This document shows, piece after piece, positions 4,941-9,988 of a stretch of DNA of 9,988 nucleotides. The stretch is taken from the NCBI GenBank assembly GCA_964528605.1, contig CAZGSV010000114.1, positions 1 through 9,988 on the forward strand. Reading direction: 5' to 3'. The stretch's first letter is position 1. Each line of letters starts with the position of its first letter. The DNA is from CAZGSV01 sp964528605 (GTDB taxonomy: Bacteria; Armatimonadota; Zipacnadia; CAZGSV01). The translations under genes and the position numbers were made by a program. The notes under the pieces are model-generated. The model was not told where the DNA came from and searched no databases. It saw only the letters and a program-made list of their open reading frames with translations.

Positions 4941-7433
4941 CTAAGACACTATGTTGACCAAGCGTTTGCCCACAATCACTACGCGCTTGGGCCGCTTGCC
5001 GCCCAGAAAGGGCAGCACGCGTGGCGAGGTGAGGGCCCGGGTGCGTATCTCCCGCGTGTCTGCGCTGGCGGGCAGGATAAGGCGGTCGCGGACGCGCCCG
5101 TCCACCTGAACGACCACCGTGATCTCCTCCTTAGCCGTTATGTCCGGGCTGAACTCGGGCCAGGGCTGGTTGCAGCTAAAGCCCTCGTGCCCCGTCATCT
5201 CCCACAGTTCGTCGGCGAGGTGCGGACAGAAGGGGGAGAGCAGCAGGATGGCGGTCTCCGCAGCCTCCGAGAAGGCGGCGTGCTGCGTCGGAGCGGGGTG
5301 CTCGCGCATGTGCTGGGCGAAGTCGGTCATGCCATTCATGAGTTCCATCATCGCCGCGACCGCGGTGTTGAAGTGCATCCGCTTGCGAATGTCGTCCGTT
5401 ACCCTGCGGATGGTCTCGTGCACCCGCTGGCGCAGGCTGCTGACCACCCGATCCGGCTCGGCAGTGGCCAGCGTCTCGCGCCAATCGCTGCAGCAGGCCT
5501 CGAGATTATCGGCCACCAGTCTGTAGGCGCGGTTGAGGAAGCGGAAGCACCCGGCCACGCCCTCGTCGGACCACTCGGTGTCCTGCTCGGGCGGGCCCGC
5601 AAAGAGGATGAACAGGCGGCCGGTGTCGGCGCCGAACTTGCTGCAGATTTCGTCGGGGCTGACCACGTTGCCCTTGCTCTTGGACATCTTGGCGCCGTCC
5701 TTGTAGATCATCCCCTGCGTGAACAGGCTCTGGAACGGCTCCGTGAAGTCGAGCATCCCCATGTCTTGGAGTGCCTTGACGAAAAAGCGGGCGTAGAGCA
5801 GATGCATGGTCGCGTGCTCGATGCCGCCGACGTACTGGTCCACAGGCAGCCAGTGCGCCACCTCATCGCGATCGAAGGGAGCCTCCTGCGTGTGCGGTGA
5901 GGCAAACCGCAGGAAATACCAGGAGGACTCCACGAAGGTGTCCATGGTGTCGGTGTCGCGCTTTGCCGGACCACCGCACTGCGGGCAGGAGCACTTCACG
6001 AAATCCTCCGCGGTACCCAAAGGCGACACCCCGCGAGGCCGAAAGTCCACTACCGGCGGCAATAGCACGGGCAGTTGATCCTCGGGCACCGGCACGATGC
6101 CGCACTGGTCGCAGTAGATCATGGGAATCGGCGTGCCCCAGTACCGCTGGCGTGAAATGCACCAGTCGCGCAGGCGGTAACTCACGCTCCGGCGGCCTTT
6201 GCCCTGCTCCTCGAGGAACTGGTCTATTGCCTCGGCTCCCTTGTCGCTGGGCAGCCCGTCGAACTGGCCGCTGTTCACCTGGATGCCCGGCTCGGTGTAG
6301 GCCTCGGCCATGGTCTCGCCGTCGAGTTGACAATCCGGCGGCTGAATCACCACCCGAACCCGGATGCCGTGCTGCCGGGCAAAGGCGAAGTCGCGTTCGT
6401 CGTGCGCGGGCACGCACATGATGGCGCCGGTCCCGTACGCCATCAGGACGTAGTTGCCGGTCCAGATGGGGATGCGCTCCTGATTGACCGGGTTGATGGC
6501 GTAGCGGCCGAGGAAGATTCCCTCTTTGGGCGCCTGCTCGCTGGTGCGTTCGATCTCGCTCTCCCGCGCGCAGCGCTCAATGAAGGCCAGCACCTCCTGC
6601 TCCTGCGGGGTCCCGGCAACGAGGGCAGCCGTCATGGGATGCTCGGGAGCCAGGGCCAGGAAGGTGGCGCCGAAAAGGGTGTCTACCCGCGTGGTGAACG
6701 TCTCGATGGCCTCGCCTGAGCCCTCGACCTCGAAGAAGATGGTCACGCCCTCGCTGCGCCCGATCCAGTTGCGCTGCATCACCAGCACGCGCTCGGGCCA
6801 GCCGGTGAGCAAGTTTAGGTCTTGCAGCAGCCGGTCGGCGTAGGCGGTGATGCGGAAGAACCACTGCTCCAGATTGCGCTTGGTTACCTCGGTGCCGCAG
6901 CGCTCACAGGCGTTGCCCGCCACCTGCTCGTTGGCCAGCACGGTCTGACAACTGGGGCACCAGTTGACCGGCGATTCCTTCTTGTAGGCCAGCCCGCGCT
7001 TGTAGAGCTGGATGAAGAACCACTGGTCCCACTTGTAGTACTCGGGCAGACAGGTGTTGACCTCGCGGTCCCAGTCGTAACTGATGCCCAAGGACGCGAA
7101 CTGCTCCCGCATGCGGCCGATGCAGGCCAGGGTCCAGTCCTGGGGGTGAATGGCGCGCTCAATGGCCGCGTTCTCCGCGGGCAAGCCGAAGGCGTCCCAG
7201 CCCATCGGGTGCAGCACGTCGCACCCGGACATCACCTGGTGGCGGGCCACCACGTCGCCGATGATGTAGTTGCGCATATGGCCCATGTGCAGTTCCCCGG
7301 AGGGGTAGGGGAACATGTCGAGATGGTAGAACTTGGGGCGCTGGCCCTCCGTGGGCGTGCGGAAGAGATCCGCTTCGCGCCAGCGCTGCTGCCATTTGCG
7401 TTCAATGGCGGCAAAGTCGTACTTGCTTGCCAA
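4941..7433 (-). CDS. leuS: Leucyl-tRNA synthetase (class Ia)
   Basis: Charges tRNA(Leu) with leucine using ATP and hydrolyses mischarged products in its CP1 editing domain. Numbered from the TTG at 7433 (830 residues, normal for bacterial LeuRS): HIGH motif as HMGH (49-52), GWDAFGLPAENAA (78-90), zinc site C159-x2-C162...C176-x2-C179, and editing domain about 225-415 with TFTTRVDTLFG (T-rich region) and AHDERDF (343-349). Then come RQRYWGTPIPM (428-438), a second zinc-type site C441-x2-C444...C483-x2-C486, GGIEHATMHLLYARF, KMSKS (582-586), an anticodon-binding helical domain (about 650-760) and a C-terminal domain ending KRLVNIVS. A GTG at 7454 would add seven residues but has no ribosome site; the TTG has AGGAGG 9 bases upstream and gives the usual N-terminus MASKYDFAAIERKWQ. 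It lies downstream of gatB and the membrane protein; no T-box leader is present. Confidence 0.97.
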   Translation of the reverse strand: MASKYDFAAIERKWQQRWREADLFRTPTEGQRPKFYHLDMFPYPSGELHMGHMRNYIIGDVVARHQVMSGCDVLHPMGWDAFGLPAENAAIERAIHPQDWTLACIGRMREQFASLGISYDWDREVNTCLPEYYKWDQWFFIQLYKRGLAYKKESPVNWCPSCQTVLANEQVAGNACERCGTEVTKRNLEQWFFRITAYADRLLQDLNLLTGWPERVLVMQRNWIGRSEGVTIFFEVEGSGEAIETFTTRVDTLFGATFLALAPEHPMTAALVAGTPQEQEVLAFIERCARESEIERTSEQAPKEGIFLGRYAINPVNQERIPIWTGNYVLMAYGTGAIMCVPAHDERDFAFARQHGIRVRVVIQPPDCQLDGETMAEAYTEPGIQVNSGQFDGLPSDKGAEAIDQFLEEQGKGRRSVSYRLRDWCISRQRYWGTPIPMIYCDQCGIVPVPEDQLPVLLPPVVDFRPRGVSPLGTAEDFVKCSCPQCGGPAKRDTDTMDTFVESSWYFLRFASPHTQEAPFDRDEVAHWLPVDQYVGGIEHATMHLLYARFFVKALQDMGMLDFTEPFQSLFTQGMIYKDGAKMSKSKGNVVSPDEICSKFGADTGRLFILFAGPPEQDTEWSDEGVAGCFRFLNRAYRLVADNLEACCSDWRETLATAEPDRVVSSLRQRVHETIRRVTDDIRKRMHFNTAVAAMMELMNGMTDFAQHMREHPAPTQHAAFSEAAETAILLLSPFCPHLADELWEMTGHEGFSCNQPWPEFSPDITAKEEITVVVQVDGRVRDRLILPASADTREIRTRALTSPRVLPFLGGKRPKRVVIVGKRLVNIVS

Positions 7434-7442
7434 GGTGGCCTG

Positions 7443-7448
7443 CCTCCT
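7443..7448 (-). promoter_or_regulatory. Consensus ribosome binding site deciding the TTG start of leuS
   Basis: AGGAGG on the minus strand lies 9 bases before the TTG at 7433. If the GTG at 7454 were used, this sequence would sit inside the coding region as two arginine codons. The same arrangement (SD, 9 bases, TTG) is seen for the neighbouring membrane protein gene. Confidence 0.7.
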
Positions 7449-7487
7449 GCTCACACATAAGAAACGATTCCGCGGTACTCTTCAAGG

Positions 7488-8369
7488 TTACCACATGCGC
7501 TTGGTGGCCCACAGGACGGCCCACACCGCGACCAGCGCGAAGCCCACGGCCGCGCCCATGGCGACCTTTTCCCCGCGAGAGAACCGAAACTGGTCGCGGT
7601 TGGGCACCAGCGCGCCCAGCACGATGAACGGCCAGCCGGGCAGCGGCCATCCCATCACGACCGCGCCGAGCGCAACCACGCACCACCAGAAACAGATGTG
7701 CCAGAAGGCCCGCTGCGAGCGCATCCCGAAGCGCAGCAGCGCCGCCAGCATGAAAGCGGCCATCAGGACATCCAAGAACCCGATGTTCAGTATCTCGGGG
7801 GGCAAGGGAGGCGCGCCCGGCGCCAGCGGCGGCGCGGCGGTGCCCGGGATGTGCGTGTGCACCGACAACTGCGTGACGACTTGAGGCACTTTCTCCACCG
7901 CCCGGCCGGTGGGCCCCCAGAAGACCACGGCCACGTCAATCGCCGCCGCGAAGATCCCGGCCGGCACCAGCAGGTTGCGGTCACGCACCGCGCTCGCCAG
8001 GGCCACGCCGAGGGCCGCCCCGAACACCGTGAGCGCCAGGTTGCGCACCGCCGCAACCCCGAGCGCGGTGTGCCCAGTCCAGACAGGTAGCAGCGCGGCA
8101 AGCCAGGCAAAGGCGGTGACCAGCAGCACCGCCGCCAAGCCCAACCCGTGCATGCGCGCCCGGACTACCGCCCATATCACCCACAGAATCGTCAGCAGCG
8201 CCAGCGGAATGGTGACGAAGGCGGCAGCGAAGCCCAGGTGCGGCGCGGCCAGGCGGAGCGCGATGGACAGCGCGGGCGGCACCAGCAAGGCCGCCAGCAA
8301 CTCGGCGGACGACGTCGGCGGCACCTGCCCCGGTCCTCTTTCCTCTTCCGGACGCGGTTCCTGCGCCAA
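7488..8369 (-). CDS. Polytopic membrane protein, possible presenilin/SPP-like intramembrane aspartyl protease
   Basis: I do not recognise an exact family. The 293-residue protein has a charged, Pro-rich N-terminus (1-20) and about eight hydrophobic segments, near 24-42, 46-69, 75-95, 103-128, 132-152, 193-213, 221-255 (long) and 268-288. Two aspartates sit in hydrophobic segments: D145 (AAAIDVAVVFWG) and D200 (NIGFLDVLMAAF). They are 55 residues apart, separated by a Pro/Ala-rich loop (174-192). PLPGWPF follows at 242-248. Presenilin and signal peptide peptidase enzymes share this order: (Y)D, loop, GxGD, then PAL. The motifs here are non-canonical (ID, GFLD, PGWP), so protease activity is inference and it may be only a distant or inactive relative. 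The TTG start at 8369 is 4 bases after the gatB stop, with GGAGG 9 bases upstream inside the gatB end, indicating coupling to gatB. leuS follows. Confidence 0.75.
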   Translation of the reverse strand: MAQEPRPEEERGPGQVPPTSSAELLAALLVPPALSIALRLAAPHLGFAAAFVTIPLALLTILWVIWAVVRARMHGLGLAAVLLVTAFAWLAALLPVWTGHTALGVAAVRNLALTVFGAALGVALASAVRDRNLLVPAGIFAAAIDVAVVFWGPTGRAVEKVPQVVTQLSVHTHIPGTAAPPLAPGAPPLPPEILNIGFLDVLMAAFMLAALLRFGMRSQRAFWHICFWWCVVALGAVVMGWPLPGWPFIVLGALVPNRDQFRFSRGEKVAMGAAVGFALVAVWAVLWATKRMW

Positions 8370-8373
8370 AGGG

Positions 8374-9801
8374 CTAGGCCTCCAGGGCGCGGCGGAGCAT
8401 CTCGTTCACGCGCGCGGGGTCGGCGCGGCCGCCGGTGGCCTTCATGACTTGACCCACCAAGTACGCCATGGCCTTGGTCTGGCCAGCCTTGACTTTGGCT
8501 ACGACGTCACCGTGCTCCCGCAACACCCTCTCGATCGTCTGTGCCAACGCCGCTTCATCCGATATCTGCGTGAGCCCTTGCTCTTCCACTATCGCTGCTG
8601 CGCCTTTGCCGCTTTCGAACATCTTTTGCAGCACCGACTTGGCGATCTTGCCGCTTATGGTGCCGGCCTGAATGAGGCCGAGCAGTTCGCCCAGGGCCGC
8701 CGGCCGGACCGGACATTCCTCAATGCTCATGCCGCGCTCGTTGAGCAGGCCACTCAACTCGCTCGTGACCCAGTTGCTCACGACCTTCGGGTCAGGGCGC
8801 AGCCGCACGCACTCTTCGTAATAGTCGGCGAGCGCCTTGCTCTCGGTGAGCACGCCAGCGTCGTACTCGGGAAGGCCGTATTCGGCAACGAAACGCTGCC
8901 GCCTGGCGGCGGGCAGTTCGGGCAGCCGCGCGCGCACCTCGTGGACCCAGTCTGGGTCGAAGGCGAAGGGCACCAGGTCGGGGTCGGGGAAGTAGCGGTA
9001 GTCGTGCGCGCTTTCCTTGCTGCGCATGGGGGCCGTGACCAGGTTGGCCTCATCCCACCGCCGCGTCTCCTGAGCAATCGGCTCCCCTCTCTCCAGAGCG
9101 CGGGTCTGCCGTTCTATCTCGTACTCCAGCGACTGCACGGCGGAGCGGAAGGAGTTGAGGTTCTTCACCTCCACTTTGACGCCGAACTTGTCGGCGCCCG
9201 CGGGAGCCACGCTGACGTTGCACTCGCAGCGCATGGCGCCCTCTTCCATGTTGGCGCTGCTGACGCCTAGGTACTGGAGGATAGCGCGCAGCGCCGTCAG
9301 GTAGGCGCGCGCCTCGGCAGTGCTGTTCATGTCGGGCTCGGTCACGATCTCCATCAGCGGCACGCCGCAGCGGTTGAAGTCGAGCAGGCTGGTACCGGCG
9401 GGGGTGTGCATGAGTTTGCCGGTGTCCTCCTCCAGGTGGCAGCGCGTGATGCCGATGCGCCTGGTGGCGCCGTCAACCTGGAGGTCTATGTAGCCCTTCG
9501 CGCTAATGGGGCTCTCGTATTGGGAAATCTGGTAGCCCTTGGGCAAGTCGGGATACAGGTAATTCTTGCGGGCGAAGCGGGCCTCTGGGGCGATGGTGCA
9601 ATTGAGCGCCAAGCCCGTCATCATCGTGAACTCGATCGCCTGCTTGTTTGCCACCGGCAGCACGCCCGGCAAGCCGAGGCAAATGGGGCAGCAGCGTGTG
9701 TTGGGCTCGCCGCCGAAAGCGTTGGGGCAATCGCAGAACATCTTGCTCTTGGTGAGCAATTGCGCGTGGACCTCGATGCCGATCGTCGCTTGGTACTGCA
9801 T
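8374..9801 (-). CDS. gatB: Aspartyl/glutamyl-tRNA(Asn/Gln) amidotransferase subunit B
   Basis: GatB is the kinase and tRNA-binding subunit of GatCAB. It phosphorylates Glu on misacylated Glu-tRNA(Gln) (or Asp on Asp-tRNA(Asn)); ammonia from GatA then gives the correct amide. The 475 residues match the family. Visible: IGIEVHAQL with metal/kinase-site E10 and H12, a cysteine cluster C23-x-C25...C38-x2-C41 (zinc-type) within CCPICLGLPGVLP, CHLEEDTGKL (121-130), MEIVTEPD with E151, KVEVKNLNSFRS (209-220), HDYRYFPDPDLVP (266-278), and a helical YqeY-like tail from about 330 ending in GRADPARVNEML. The ATG at 9801 has AGGAG 8 bases upstream, overlapping the gatA stop. Its presence suggests indirect synthesis of Gln-tRNA and/or Asn-tRNA; which one cannot be decided here. 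Confidence 0.97.
   Translation of the reverse strand: MQYQATIGIEVHAQLLTKSKMFCDCPNAFGGEPNTRCCPICLGLPGVLPVANKQAIEFTMMTGLALNCTIAPEARFARKNYLYPDLPKGYQISQYESPISAKGYIDLQVDGATRRIGITRCHLEEDTGKLMHTPAGTSLLDFNRCGVPLMEIVTEPDMNSTAEARAYLTALRAILQYLGVSSANMEEGAMRCECNVSVAPAGADKFGVKVEVKNLNSFRSAVQSLEYEIERQTRALERGEPIAQETRRWDEANLVTAPMRSKESAHDYRYFPDPDLVPFAFDPDWVHEVRARLPELPAARRQRFVAEYGLPEYDAGVLTESKALADYYEECVRLRPDPKVVSNWVTSELSGLLNERGMSIEECPVRPAALGELLGLIQAGTISGKIAKSVLQKMFESGKGAAAIVEEQGLTQISDEAALAQTIERVLREHGDVVAKVKAGQTKAMAYLVGQVMKATGGRADPARVNEMLRRALEA
8379..8383 (-). promoter_or_regulatory. Ribosome binding site of the membrane protein, inside the 3' end of gatB
   Basis: GGAGG on the minus strand overlaps the last sense codons of gatB and lies 9 bases before the TTG at 8369. 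It supports the TTG start and tight operon coupling. Confidence 0.6.
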
Positions 9802-9812
9802 AGCATTCGCTC

Positions 9813-9988
9813 CTAAAGGGCAGGGCGACGCCGGTGGAAGTCGTGCCCCTGCTCAAAGGCGTAAGCAGCGCGCAGCAAAGTAGTCTCCTCGAAGGGACGG
9901 GCGATGAGTTGGAGGCCGATGGACAAGCCGTCGGAGAAGCCGCAAGGTATGGAGATCGCGGGCAACGCAGCCAGGTTGATAGGAATAG
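9813..9988 (-). CDS. gatA: Glutamyl-tRNA(Gln) amidotransferase subunit A, C-terminal end only
   Basis: The last 57 codons of GatA, the amidase-signature subunit that hydrolyses glutamine to supply ammonia to GatB. The frame is open from the window edge to TAG at 9815-9813. It reads IPINLAALPAISIPCG, then DGLSIGLQLIARPFEE, then LLRAAYAFEQ near the end, the characteristic GatA C-terminal pattern (N-x-x-G/A-x-P-A-x-x-x-P-x-G ... P-x-G/S-x-Q-x-x-G/A-x-x-F-x-E). The catalytic Ser-cisSer-Lys triad lies upstream, outside the window. The gene ends 11 bases before the gatB ATG and its stop overlaps the gatB ribosome site. gatC is not in view. Confidence 0.92.
   Translation of the reverse strand, partial: IPINLAALPAISIPCGFSDGLSIGLQLIARPFEETTLLRAAYAFEQGHDFHRRRPAL

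Noticed and set aside
7434..7487. T-box leader for leuS
   Set aside because: Only 54 bases separate leuS from the preceding gene and they contain no T-box sequence or terminator hairpin.
7909..9270. Long plus-strand open frame (453 codons) across the membrane protein and gatB
   Set aside because: It is antisense to two well-supported genes, has low-complexity Arg/Ala/Ser composition at its start and matches no family; long antisense frames are expected in GC-rich genes.
1..9988. Mobile elements, CRISPR, tRNA or rRNA genes
   Set aside because: I found no transposase, integrase, repeated spacer pattern, target duplications or cloverleaf-like sequence; the genes are ordinary core genes of uniform strand and composition.

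Overview
The window comes from a GC-rich bacterial chromosome. Every gene I can support lies on the minus strand, so transcription runs from position 9988 down to 1. The content is mostly translation and core metabolism, with no transposase, integrase, phage gene, CRISPR array or tRNA. I cannot name the species. The order G5/3D cell-wall protein - rsmA - ispE - (inserted genes) - bL25 matches a cluster known from Bacillus (yabE - rnmV - ksgA - ... - ispE - ... - ctc) and from mycobacteria (rpfB - ksgA - ispE - ... - rplY). That points to the Terrabacteria side of the tree. A little-studied phylum such as Armatimonadota would fit the GC content, the TTG/GTG starts and the exported glycoside hydrolase, but this is a guess.

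First block (9988 to 4941): the 3' end of gatA, then gatB, an unassigned polytopic membrane protein, then leuS. The first three follow within about a dozen bases of one another and leuS comes 54 bases later, so this looks like one operon. GatA and GatB are subunits of the amidotransferase that corrects mischarged Glu-tRNA(Gln)/Asp-tRNA(Asn), and LeuRS charges tRNA(Leu). The membrane protein is the unexpected member. It carries two membrane-embedded aspartates and a proline motif arranged as in presenilin/signal-peptide-peptidase proteases.

Second block (4940 to 292): a 197-base intergenic region carries a good sigma70-type promoter. It is followed by an exported G5-3D domain protein (cell-wall remodelling), rsmA (16S rRNA dimethyltransferase) and ispE (isoprenoid precursor synthesis). 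rsmA and ispE overlap by ATGA. Next come a small zinc-ribbon protein and an exported TIM-barrel glycoside-hydrolase-like protein.

Third block (291 to 1): a short intergenic region with a TTGACA promoter, then the first 53 codons of ribosomal protein bL25, cut by the window edge.

Several starts are non-AUG and were chosen by Shine-Dalgarno position: TTG for leuS and the membrane protein, GTG for the zinc-ribbon gene and probably for the hydrolase.
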